Below are positions 1 through 5,880 of a DNA stretch of 7,150 nt, in pieces; within the stretch, counting starts at the first letter, position 1, and each line of letters begins with the position of its first letter. The position numbers and the translations under genes were made by a program. Under the pieces are notes generated by a model. It saw only the letters and a list, made by a program, of their open reading frames with translations, did not search any database and was not told the origin of the DNA. Source of the stretch: Paracoccaceae bacterium (GTDB lineage Bacteria > Pseudomonadota > Alphaproteobacteria > Rhodobacterales > Rhodobacteraceae); contig JAOUMG010000091.1 in the NCBI GenBank assembly GCA_029881635.1, positions 1 through 7,150 of the forward strand, read 5' to 3'.

Positions 1-926
1 GCATCTAGGTTGTCGAGCGCCCGAAATCCCATCGCGTCCCGGGTTTTCACCGTGGCGCTGCCGATATGGGGCAGCATGAAGACGTTTTGATACCCGGCAA
101 GCTGTGGGTTTCCACCGGGTTCTTTGACAAAGCAATCCAGCCCCGCCGCCGACAGCTTTCCGCTGTTCAGGGCTGCGACTAGCGCATTTTCGTCCACCAA
201 TGCGCCCCGTGCGGTGTTCACGAGAACGGCGCCATCCGGCAATTGCGCGAATCGGGCCGCGTTCATGAAGCCGGTGGTTTCGGGCGTAGCCGGGCAGTGA
301 AGCGATGCGAAATCGGCAATATTCAGCAGGCTTTCCAAGTCGTCATGAAACACAGCCCCGCATTCGAGATCTGGCGCCAGTCGGTGGCGGTTGAAATAGT
401 GAACATCCATATCAAAACCGCGGGCCTTGCGGGCAAATGCCCTGCCGACGCGGCCCATGCCGACAATTCCCAGCCTTGCGCCGGTTACCTGTTTGCCGAC
501 CATGAAAGACGGGCTCCAGCTTTCCCAGTTGCCGGTGCGCACCAGTGTATCGCCTTCGATCGCGCGACGGGCGGCCCCGAGCATCAGCAACATGGCAATT
601 TCAGCCGTGGCGTCAGATAAAACATCGGGCGTGTTTGTCACCGAAATACCGCGGGCTTTCAGAGCGGGCAGATTACAATGATCGACACCAACGGAATGGT
701 TGGCGATGATCTTGACACGCGGGTCCAGCCGGGCGGCGACCTCGGCGCTGAAAATCTCGGAATGGCAGGGGATGATCGCATCAACCCTTGCGCTCATCGC
801 GATGATCTCATCGGCGGTTCCAGGTTCATCCGTCTCGGTCAGAATGACGTTATAGTCGCGCCGGGCACGGGCTAGCGTCGCCTCAGATAAACGGCGCGAG
901 ATCCAGACAGTTTGACGTTTGGCCAT
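1..926 (-). CDS. D-2-hydroxyacid dehydrogenase, glyoxylate/hydroxypyruvate reductase type (3' end beyond window)
   Basis: Cytosolic enzyme expected to reduce a 2-oxo acid to a D-2-hydroxy acid, or the reverse. The window holds 308 codons; relatives are usually about 315-330 residues, so only a short C-terminal piece is missing. An N-terminal catalytic-domain segment (about 1-105) is followed by a Rossmann nucleotide-binding domain (about 106-285). The dinucleotide motif GMGRVG is at 156-161. The family catalytic triad is visible as R240 (in NTARGALVDE), E269 (in FVKEPG) and H287 (in LPHIGSAT). After the second Rossmann strand comes YFNRHR (177-182); a basic pair here rather than an acidic residue suggests NADP(H). 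The ATG at 924-926 is preceded by GGAAG (minus strand, 933-937) and follows the small membrane protein stop by only 3 nt, implying translational coupling. It is the last gene of the leftward operon seen here. The exact substrate (glyoxylate, hydroxypyruvate, 2-ketogluconate or another) cannot be decided. Confidence 0.9.
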   Translation of the reverse strand, partial: MAKRQTVWISRRLSEATLARARRDYNVILTETDEPGTADEIIAMSARVDAIIPCHSEIFSAEVAARLDPRVKIIANHSVGVDHCNLPALKARGISVTNTPDVLSDATAEIAMLLMLGAARRAIEGDTLVRTGNWESWSPSFMVGKQVTGARLGIVGMGRVGRAFARKARGFDMDVHYFNRHRLAPDLECGAVFHDDLESLLNIADFASLHCPATPETTGFMNAARFAQLPDGAVLVNTARGALVDENALVAALNSGKLSAAGLDCFVKEPGGNPQLAGYQNVFMLPHIGSATVKTRDAMGFRALDNLD

Positions 927-929
927 CGG

Positions 930-1127
930 TTACTTCCGCCGAATGCAATCTTCCCAGAAATTGTAGATCGCCAGGCCAAGAACAAAAAAGGCAATCAGCA
1001 TAAATGGCAGGCCGCCTTTGAAGCCGGCAAAACCAGTCGAAATGCTGTGTGACAGTCCCAATACGAAGGTCATCACCAAGGCGGTACCGATCAGCCCCAG
1101 GATAAATTTTGTTCCATATGAAAGCAT
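930..1127 (-). CDS. Small two-helix inner-membrane protein of unknown function (65 aa)
   Basis: I do not recognise the family. The 65-residue product has two hydrophobic stretches, about residues 8-26 and 40-56, separated by a short Ser/Gly-rich loop. It ends in the basic tail CIRRK, which suggests a hairpin with both ends in the cytoplasm. The gene is supported by a strong ribosome site, AAGGAGAG (minus strand, 1133-1140), 7 nt between GGAG and the ATG. It begins 17 nt after the amidase stop and its TAA lies 3 nt before the dehydrogenase ATG, so it is built into the operon and probably coupled to the next gene. A longer open frame over the same bases (883-1221) runs in another frame through the amidase end and lacks such a ribosome site. 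The position suggests an accessory role with the transporter or the enzymes, but nothing in the sequence shows a function. Confidence 0.75.
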   Translation of the reverse strand: MLSYGTKFILGLIGTALVMTFVLGLSHSISTGFAGFKGGLPFMLIAFFVLGLAIYNFWEDCIRRK

Positions 1128-1144
1128 CGCAACTCTCCTTGTTT

Positions 1145-2485
1145 TCAGGCGTCAGCGGCGCTGACATGGTGTTGAAGCCAGTTTGCGGTCCGCAACAGGC
1201 GGTCGTCCCGTTCGGTCGCACCGATAAGCTGGACCCCCACCGGTAACCCAGTATTACCGACCAACATCGGTAAAGTCACGGCGGGCAACCCGGCGAGCGT
1301 CCAGATCGTGCAGAAAATCGGATCACCCGTTCCCGAGCCGAAAAGCGGCGCCTCGCCTGCGGCGCTGGGCGCAATGATGGCATCGAAATCAACGAAAAGA
1401 TTGGCAAAGAATGCCTCGGCCGAGGTGCTAACATTCTGCGCATCTTCGTACTGGGCCTGACTGATGGCACGACCGCGCGTGATGATGGGTTGGAGTGTGC
1501 TGCTGATCTGATCCCAGTGATCATCGAACGTGGATTTCAGGTGTTGGCAGATTTCGAATTCATGAATGATGCCCTGAACCCGGATCAGATCGGCCAACGG
1601 TGCGGCGGCGGTCATTCGTTCGATCTTAGCACCCAACGTATCGGTCACGGCGGCCAGACCCTCACGTGCATCGTCGTTCAGCCGGTCGAAATAGGGCAGG
1701 TCAAGCCAGAGGAAATCGGGCTCTACCGGAACATCGGCTTGGGCGCCACGGGCCATTTCCGGACGGGGCCGGGCGAAGGAAGCCGGGTCAGAAGGATCAA
1801 AGCCCGAAATCGCATCCGCGAGCAGTGCCACGTCATCAAGTGTGCGGCCAAAGCAGCCGACCTGATCGAGTGTGACAGAGGTTTGCAGGATGGCGCGCCG
1901 GGAAATCATTCCGCGGGTCGGTTTGAACCCGAACACTCCGCAGAATGAGGCAGGGCGAATGACCGAACCGTTGGTTTGCGTGCCGATGGCCAGTGGCACG
2001 TTATGGGCAGCTACCGCGGCGGCGGAACCGGCAGAAGACCCTCCGGGGCTGTGGGCCGGATTGTGAGGATTGCGCGTAACCGCCGGATGGGCAAAGGCGA
2101 GTTCGGTTGTCACCGTCTTGCCCATGATTACAGCGCCAGCTTCACGCAAACGGTCAACTATGCCTGCATCGGTATCGGGCTGACGGCCTGCGAATATCGG
2201 TGTGCCCCGTTCCGTCGGCATGTCTTTGGTATCGATGATGTCCTTCAGCCCGACCGGAATGCCATGCAGGGCCCCCAGCGGGTAGCCAGCTTTGCGTATC
2301 CTGTCCATTTCGGCGGCCTGAGCCAAGGCGGCATCCCCGTCCAGATGCGCCCAGGCCTGCAGGTCCGGTTCTGTTTCGGCGATCCGGGTTAAACAGGATT
2401 TGACAAGATCAACCGAGCTCAGCCGACCTTCGCGCATATTGCGCCCAGCCTCGGTGGCCGAAAGGGCGTTGGGCGCTATCTTCAT
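1145..2485 (-). CDS. Amidase-signature family hydrolase
   Basis: A 446-residue amidase-signature (AS) enzyme, a family that hydrolyses amide bonds to acid plus ammonia or amine. The Ser-cisSer-Lys triad is clear: K81 in GLKDIID, S150 in the motif PGGSSAGSAA (147-156), and nucleophile S174 in TNGSVIRPA. The spacings K81-S150 (69) and S150-S174 (24) match those of characterised AS enzymes such as malonamidase E2. The residue two before the nucleophile is N172, where Gly or Ala is common. There is no signal peptide, so the enzyme is cytosolic. Its ATG (2483-2485) overlaps the permease TGA as ATGA. No good Shine-Dalgarno sequence is visible before it, so translation probably depends on ribosomes finishing the permease. 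Full length is normal for the family. It could be annotated as Asp-tRNA(Asn)/Glu-tRNA(Gln) amidotransferase subunit A-like, but the catabolic operon and lack of GatB/GatC partners in the window argue against that. The substrate is unknown. Confidence 0.93.
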   Translation of the reverse strand: MKIAPNALSATEAGRNMREGRLSSVDLVKSCLTRIAETEPDLQAWAHLDGDAALAQAAEMDRIRKAGYPLGALHGIPVGLKDIIDTKDMPTERGTPIFAGRQPDTDAGIVDRLREAGAVIMGKTVTTELAFAHPAVTRNPHNPAHSPGGSSAGSAAAVAAHNVPLAIGTQTNGSVIRPASFCGVFGFKPTRGMISRRAILQTSVTLDQVGCFGRTLDDVALLADAISGFDPSDPASFARPRPEMARGAQADVPVEPDFLWLDLPYFDRLNDDAREGLAAVTDTLGAKIERMTAAAPLADLIRVQGIIHEFEICQHLKSTFDDHWDQISSTLQPIITRGRAISQAQYEDAQNVSTSAEAFFANLFVDFDAIIAPSAAGEAPLFGSGTGDPIFCTIWTLAGLPAVTLPMLVGNTGLPVGVQLIGATERDDRLLRTANWLQHHVSAADA

Positions 2486-3846
2486 GGAACATAGGTGCCG
2501 AACAGATAATCCGGAAACCAGAGTGCAATTCCCGGGAAGCGGTACATCAGCATCATCGAGAAGATCACGATAGCCAGATAGGGCATGATCCCGCGGAAAA
2601 TCTCCATCAGCTCGATCTGTTTTTTCAGCACACCCTTCAGGTAATATGCCGACATAGCCATGGGCGGTGTCAGGAATGACGTCTGAAGGTTCAGTGCGAC
2701 CAGCATTGCGAAGAAATACGGGTTGACCCCGAATGTTTCGAGCAAGGGCAGGAAGATCGGCACGAAGATGATCAGGATTTCAGACCATTCCAGCGGCCAG
2801 CCCAGCAGAAAGATGATGATCTGAGCCAAGATCAGGAACTGCCAGGTATTGAGATTCATGCTGACGAACCAGTGTTCGACCACATCATGCCCGCCAAGAT
2901 AGGAAAAGACCGATGCGAAGGTCCATGAGCCGACGAAAAGCCAGCAGACCATTGCCGTCGCCTTGGCGGTGAGGAACACGCTTTCCTTGAGCTTACCCCA
3001 TGTCAGCGACCGGTAGATCGCAGCCAGCACGATGCCTCCGAGTGCGCCCATCGCCGCCGCCTCGGCCGGAGTGGCCAGACCACCGAGAATGGAGCCCAGA
3101 ACAAGCGCGATCAAGACGGTCAGCGGCACGAAGGAAACCAGCAGATCCAGATAGATCTTTGATCTCGGCGGCACTTCCTTGAGGTCGGGTTTTGGGGCCA
3201 GTCCCGGCGTGATCATGACCCGTACAACAACATAGACGATATAAAGACCCGCGAGCATAAGGCCCGGAAAAACAGCCGCCGCATAGAGCCGCAAGGGCGA
3301 AAGCTCGGCAATGGCGGCATAGACGATCAGCATGATTGATGGCGGGATAAGAATACCGAGTGTGCCGCCTGCGCAGATCACACCGGAGGCAAAGCTTTTG
3401 TTGTAGTTGGCGTTAGCCATGGCGGGATACGCCAGAAGGCCCATCAACGTCACGACTGCACCGACGATTCCCGAAGCAGTCGAGAAGACGGCGCAGGTCA
3501 GAAGGGCGGCGATTGCCAGCGACCCCGGCAGGTTGCGCGCGGCCATGTAGAGCGAAAAGAACAGCCGGTCGACGATGTTGGCACGTTCGACGATGTAGCC
3601 CATGAACAAGAAAAGCGGAATCGCAACGAGCGTGTCATTTTCCATCACCGAATAGGTGTTCTGGTTCAACAGATAGAAAATGTTGTTGTCGAAGATACCG
3701 GCGAAACTGTCTGGTGGGCCTGAGTAATAAGCGAAATAGCCAAAGGCGACGCCCATCGCGAGCAACGTGAAGGCAATTGGAAAGCCCAGCATCACTAGCC
3801 CGATAAACAGGCAGAGTTGCAGAATGGCGACTTCGGGGTTGGTCAT
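2482..3846 (-). CDS. dctM: TRAP transporter large permease subunit (DctM type)
   Basis: The ion-coupled channel-forming subunit of a tripartite ATP-independent periplasmic transporter in the inner membrane. The product has 454 residues and is almost entirely hydrophobic, with more than ten candidate membrane segments. Hallmarks of the family are the first hairpin region ASGIVGAVVTLMG (about 124-136) followed by AGGTLGILIPPSIM (159-172), the GLATPAEAAAMGALG segment (256-270), and the second repeat QTSFLTPPMAMSAYY (388-402). The start at 3844-3846 gives MTNPEVAI, directly followed by the first membrane helix. The frame stays open upstream to 3978, but that extension would overlap the small-subunit gene and encode a hydrophilic Arg-rich leader, so it is rejected. 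The ribosome site is modest (AAAGAGA, 6 nt before ATG). The gene starts 35 nt after the small-subunit stop and ends overlapping the amidase. The size and motifs resemble the permeases usually annotated as 'mannitol/chloroaromatic compound' TRAP, a label that does not establish the substrate. The symbol is the generic family one. Confidence 0.95.
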   Translation of the reverse strand: MTNPEVAILQLCLFIGLVMLGFPIAFTLLAMGVAFGYFAYYSGPPDSFAGIFDNNIFYLLNQNTYSVMENDTLVAIPLFLFMGYIVERANIVDRLFFSLYMAARNLPGSLAIAALLTCAVFSTASGIVGAVVTLMGLLAYPAMANANYNKSFASGVICAGGTLGILIPPSIMLIVYAAIAELSPLRLYAAAVFPGLMLAGLYIVYVVVRVMITPGLAPKPDLKEVPPRSKIYLDLLVSFVPLTVLIALVLGSILGGLATPAEAAAMGALGGIVLAAIYRSLTWGKLKESVFLTAKATAMVCWLFVGSWTFASVFSYLGGHDVVEHWFVSMNLNTWQFLILAQIIIFLLGWPLEWSEILIIFVPIFLPLLETFGVNPYFFAMLVALNLQTSFLTPPMAMSAYYLKGVLKKQIELMEIFRGIMPYLAIVIFSMMLMYRFPGIALWFPDYLFGTYVP

Positions 3847-3881
3847 GCGCGTCTCTTTCTGTCGAACCGGCTTGAAAGGGC

Positions 3882-4475
3882 TCAGGAATTTTTCGGAGTG
3901 ATGACGGGGATTTTGAGTTCGTCCATATGCATCAGCATGTCTTCGGTTTCGCGCACGTCTTCCAGGCGGTCCATCCACTTGCCGGTGCGCATCGCGTCCC
4001 AGCAGCGAACAAGTTCGGCAATGCCTTGCAGTATCAGCAATCCGCCAGCCACCGGGATCAGGGTTTTGAAGAAATAGACCTGAATGCGCGCGGGGCTGTT
4101 CCAGCTGACTTCTTGGTAGCGCCAGCTATCTTGGGCAATTTCCCAGCCGTACCAGAAAAGCGCGAGGATGCCGGGGAAGAAAAAGATGAGATAAAGGACG
4201 AAATCGACGCGCGCCTGCCAGCGGACGGAAAACAGACGGTAAAGCACATCGGCACGCACATGGCCGTCTTGCGCCAGCGCATATGGCCCAGCCATCAAGA
4301 ACAGCGCACCATACATCTGAACCATCATGTCGAATGCCCAGACCGTGGGGCTGTTTAGAACGTAGCGCACGAACACTTCATAGGACACTGACAGCGTCAG
4401 GATCAGGATGCACCAAGCAAAGGCGCGACCTACCCAAGTGTTCAGTCCTTCGATTGTATGGACAAAATTGCTCAC
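3882..4475 (-). CDS. dctQ: TRAP transporter small permease subunit (DctQ type)
   Basis: The small membrane subunit that pairs with the large permease. From a GTG start at 4473-4475 the product has 197 residues with four hydrophobic segments (about 16-36, 48-68, 90-110 and 136-156) and a charged cytoplasmic tail from about 157. Family-typical elements are EVFVRYVLNSPTVWAFD (33-49) at the end of helix 1 and GHVRADVLY (71-79) after helix 2. GTG is chosen because GGGGAG (minus strand, 4483-4488) sits 7 nt upstream. An upstream in-frame TTG at 4517 falls in the loop of the intercistronic hairpin and has no ribosome site. The C-terminal 40 residues are acidic and Met-rich (for example EDMLMHMDE) and longer than in minimal DctQ proteins, which is common in the TakP-like branch. 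The gene lies between the binding-protein gene and the large permease, the usual P-Q-M order. The symbol is generic. Confidence 0.93.
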   Translation of the reverse strand: MSNFVHTIEGLNTWVGRAFAWCILILTLSVSYEVFVRYVLNSPTVWAFDMMVQMYGALFLMAGPYALAQDGHVRADVLYRLFSVRWQARVDFVLYLIFFFPGILALFWYGWEIAQDSWRYQEVSWNSPARIQVYFFKTLIPVAGGLLILQGIAELVRCWDAMRTGKWMDRLEDVRETEDMLMHMDELKIPVITPKNS

Positions 4476-4553
4476 GCGCCAACTCCCCAACGGCTGCAAT
4501 GAACCGGGGGCCAGCAAAATGGCCCCCGGCTATTTCATAAGCTTCGGCTTGGA
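4476..4553 (-). promoter_or_regulatory. dctP-dctQ intercistronic hairpin
   Basis: The 78-nt gap holds a perfect 10-bp inverted repeat, CCGGGGGCCA (4504-4513) and TGGCCCCCGG (4520-4529), with a 6-nt loop GCAAAA. In the leftward transcript it follows the binding-protein stop by about 24 nt. The sequence after it (GGTTCATTGC on the minus strand) has no T run, so it is unlikely to be a full intrinsic terminator. Such structures between binding-protein and permease genes commonly protect the upstream mRNA from 3' exonucleases, so that more binding protein than membrane subunit is made; that role here is inferred. The dctQ ribosome site GGGGAG (4483-4488) lies downstream of the hairpin and stays free. 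Confidence 0.75.
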
Positions 4554-5648
4554 TCAGCCAAAATAGTGATTGTAGGCCAGCTTGTAGTCAGGCTGGTTCA
4601 GGTTGAGGTAACCCATGACGTTCTTTGCATAGGCCTTTTGCGAGTCGACCACTTTGGCAAAGAACGGATCTTCGCCGGAAATCCGGTCGACGACGATATC
4701 CCAGGCAGCAAGCTGCGCGGCCATGACGCTATCCGGTGTCCGGTAGACATTCACGCCCTGCTCATCGCGTAGCGTGTTCAGGTCATCAGCATAACGCTTG
4801 GTGTTGTTCCAGTAGAAGTTGGAGTTTTCAGCCTCCGAAGCGTAGCGCAGGATTGCCTTCAATTCGTCAGACAAGGCGTTGTACTTGTCCTTGTTGAAGG
4901 TAACTTCGAAGAATTCCTGGCTCTGGTGGAACGAGGCCAGATGGTAATGCTTGGAAACGTCCTGCATACCAAAGTCACGGTCAGAGGTCGGGTTGTTGAA
5001 TTCAGCGGCATCGATCAGGCCAGACTTCATGGCAGGCTGAATTTCGCCACCCGGAAGCTGCACAACCGACATACCCATTTCGAGAAGAACGTCAGCGGCC
5101 AGACCAACGGTCCGGTACTTCAACCCGTTCATCTGGGACGCATCCTTGATTTCTTCCTTGAACCAGCCAAGCGGCTGCGCCGGCATCGGTGAGTTGAAGA
5201 ATGAGACGATGTTCAGGTTAAGAGAAGCCATCAGCTCGTCAAACAGTTCCTGACCGCCACCATAGTTTACCCAGCCGAGCACTTCCTGGCTCGACCAGCC
5301 AAAGCATGGGCCGGTACCGAAGAGCGATGCGGTTTTGGATTTTGAGTACCAGTAAGCGGGCACGTAGTGTGCTGCGTCGAGCACGCCGCGGTGGACAGCA
5401 TCCTGCATCTGGCTGGTCTTGACGACCGAATCGACCGAAAGAAGTTCAATCTGCAGCGCGCTGCCTGCCATCTCGTTTACGCGGTTCACGTAGGACTGGG
5501 CATTTTCAAGAAAAATGCCGCCGCCCCAGGCAGCCTGCATTTTCAGAACCGTACCTTCGGCCCGTGCGACCGATGGTGCGGCCAGAGTTGCAGCGGCCGC
5601 AACGGCGGATCCGCGAAGAAATTTTCTGCGATTTACGTTATTTGTCAT
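4554..5648 (-). CDS. dctP: TRAP transporter substrate-binding protein (DctP/TakP-like), Tat-exported
   Basis: A periplasmic solute receptor for the TRAP permease encoded downstream. The product has 364 residues. The N-terminus carries a twin-arginine signal, NRRKFLRG (6-13), an Ala-rich hydrophobic core and a likely cleavage site ARA|EG after residue 30, so it is probably exported folded. The mature domain contains the conserved DctP core LKYRTVGLAADV (176-187); R179 is the expected carboxylate-binding arginine. PGGEIQPAMKSGLIDAAEF (199-217) follows. The GEIQPAMKSGLIDAAEF pattern and the aromatic-rich AYWYSKSKTASLF (98-110) resemble the TakP alpha-keto-acid branch, with AEF where TakP, as I remember it, has a Trp after the Glu. 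An organic acid ligand is likely; its identity is open. The start ATG (5646-5648) has a strong ribosome site GGGAGG (5653-5658). It is the first gene of the leftward operon and ends before a GC-rich hairpin. Confidence 0.95.
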   Translation of the reverse strand: MTNNVNRRKFLRGSAVAAAATLAAPSVARAEGTVLKMQAAWGGGIFLENAQSYVNRVNEMAGSALQIELLSVDSVVKTSQMQDAVHRGVLDAAHYVPAYWYSKSKTASLFGTGPCFGWSSQEVLGWVNYGGGQELFDELMASLNLNIVSFFNSPMPAQPLGWFKEEIKDASQMNGLKYRTVGLAADVLLEMGMSVVQLPGGEIQPAMKSGLIDAAEFNNPTSDRDFGMQDVSKHYHLASFHQSQEFFEVTFNKDKYNALSDELKAILRYASEAENSNFYWNNTKRYADDLNTLRDEQGVNVYRTPDSVMAAQLAAWDIVVDRISGEDPFFAKVVDSQKAYAKNVMGYLNLNQPDYKLAYNHYFG

Positions 5649-5650
5649 GG

Positions 5651-5664
5651 TTCCTCCCTAGGAA
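5651..5664 (-). promoter_or_regulatory. Leader hairpin that includes the dctP ribosome site
   Basis: An inverted repeat TTCCT (5651-5655) and AGGAA (5660-5664) with a 4-nt loop. In the leftward mRNA this is UUCCU, loop AGGG, AGGAA, and the loop plus descending strand contain the whole Shine-Dalgarno sequence GGGAGG. The stem is only 5 bp, so it may be a mild brake on dctP translation, or chance, since a purine-rich ribosome site readily finds a partner. Confidence 0.4.
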
Positions 5665-5667
5665 TTG

Positions 5668-5681
5668 CGCAGCGAACTGCG
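5668..5681 (-). promoter_or_regulatory. UUCG-loop hairpin in the dctP leader
   Basis: A perfect 5-bp inverted repeat, CGCAG (5668-5672) and CTGCG (5677-5681), around CGAA. Read on the dctP transcript it is CGCAG-UUCG-CUGCG, a short GC stem with a UUCG tetraloop closed by G-C. It lies 3 nt upstream of the ribosome-site hairpin at 5651-5664, so the two can stack. A role in mRNA stability or leader folding is inferred. Confidence 0.5.
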
Positions 5682-5718
5682 AGTCGTCGGCGCCTCAGTT
5701 ACATTCCAAGACCCTATT

Positions 5719-5745
5719 ATTGTACATCGCCAATACAAGACCCAA
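5719..5745 (-). promoter_or_regulatory. Possible dctP-operon promoter
   Basis: The minus strand shows TACAAT (5719-5724), one mismatch from the sigma-70 -10 consensus. TTGGGT (5740-5745) lies 15 nt upstream as a weak -35; the spacing is shorter than ideal. Transcription would start near 5712 and give a leader of about 60 nt containing both hairpins described above. The -35 is poor, so the promoter may need an activator. Confidence 0.3.
5720..5738. promoter_or_regulatory. Inverted repeat TTGTA-N9-TACAA, possible operator
   Basis: Perfect 5-bp arms TTGTA (5720-5724) and TACAA (5734-5738) lie around a 9-nt spacer. The left arm overlaps the proposed dctP -10 hexamer, a position where a bound regulator would block transcription. 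TTGTA/TACAA half-sites occur in operators of some GntR-family regulators, but there they are usually closer together, so no regulator family is assigned. Confidence 0.4.
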
Positions 5746-5793
5746 TCCAGTACGACAAGGAAAAACACATTTTGGTAAGGTTTTTTTGCCAAT

Positions 5794-5824
5794 TTGACGA
5801 CCAATTTTACCGACTGGTTAAAAT
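5794..5824 (+). promoter_or_regulatory. Possible promoter of the crotonase gene
   Basis: TTGACG (5794-5799) as -35 and TAAAAT (5819-5824) as -10 each differ by one base from consensus, with a 19-nt spacer that is longer than optimal. TTAAAA one base earlier gives 18 nt. Transcription would begin near 5831, leaving a leader of about 120 nt before the preferred crotonase ATG at 5954. The -10 is the right arm of the dyad at 5804-5824. Confidence 0.35.
5804..5824. promoter_or_regulatory. Dyad ATTTTA-N9-TAAAAT, possible operator over the rightward promoter
   Basis: A 21-bp element with perfect 6-bp arms ATTTTA (5804-5809) and TAAAAT (5819-5824); two of the four inner pairs also match. Outside the arms are ACCA and TGGT, offset by one base. 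It covers the spacer and -10 of the proposed rightward promoter, consistent with a repressor site. A direct repeat of CCAATTT at 5789-5795 and 5801-5807 lies at its left edge. The AT-rich setting lowers significance somewhat. Confidence 0.5.
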
Positions 5825-5838
5825 GGTAGAAAAGCTCG

Positions 5839-5851
5839 CCCGATGATCGGG
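5839..5851. repeat. Perfect 13-bp palindrome CCCGAT-G-ATCGGG
   Basis: Perfect 6-bp arms around a single central base. It is too tight to form an RNA hairpin, so a DNA-binding protein site is more likely than an RNA structure. It lies just downstream of the proposed rightward transcription start. Confidence 0.55.
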
Positions 5852-5858
5852 ATGAAAC

Positions 5859-5880
5859 TGACGTAGCGTCACTGTTTTTT
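5859..5880 (+). promoter_or_regulatory. TGACG-TAG-CGTCA palindrome followed by a T6 run
   Basis: Perfect 5-bp arms TGACG (5859-5863) and CGTCA (5867-5871) surround TAG, and TTTTTT follows at 5875-5880. As RNA it is a small hairpin plus U run in the leader before the crotonase gene, resembling a weak attenuator or terminator. As DNA it is a second compact operator-like site, its centre 20 bp from the centre of the palindrome at 5839-5851. Which reading is correct cannot be told from sequence. Confidence 0.4.

Noticed and set aside
243..875. Rightward open frames over the left-end dehydrogenase
   Set aside because: All lie opposite the dehydrogenase, which has intact catalytic and nucleotide-binding motifs; they are shadows.
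883..1221. 112-codon leftward frame overlapping the amidase end and the small membrane protein
   Set aside because: Out of frame with both, no ribosome site, Cys-rich low-sense product; the 65-codon frame at 930-1127 has the strong ribosome site.
1490..2392. Rightward open frames opposite the amidase
   Set aside because: Shadows of the amidase coding strand with no ribosome sites or domain signals.
3847..3978. 44-codon N-terminal extension of the large TRAP permease
   Set aside because: Overlaps the small-subunit gene, encodes a hydrophilic Arg-rich stretch atypical of the family, and ATG 3846 directly precedes the first membrane helix.
4476..4517. TTG start adding 14 residues to the small TRAP subunit
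   Set aside because: The codon sits in the loop of the intercistronic hairpin without a ribosome site; GTG 4475 has GGGGAG at good spacing.
5367..5846. 159-codon rightward frame opposite the binding-protein N-terminus and running into the control region
   Set aside because: Mostly antisense to the Tat signal and first domain of the binding protein; no ribosome site or recognisable domain.
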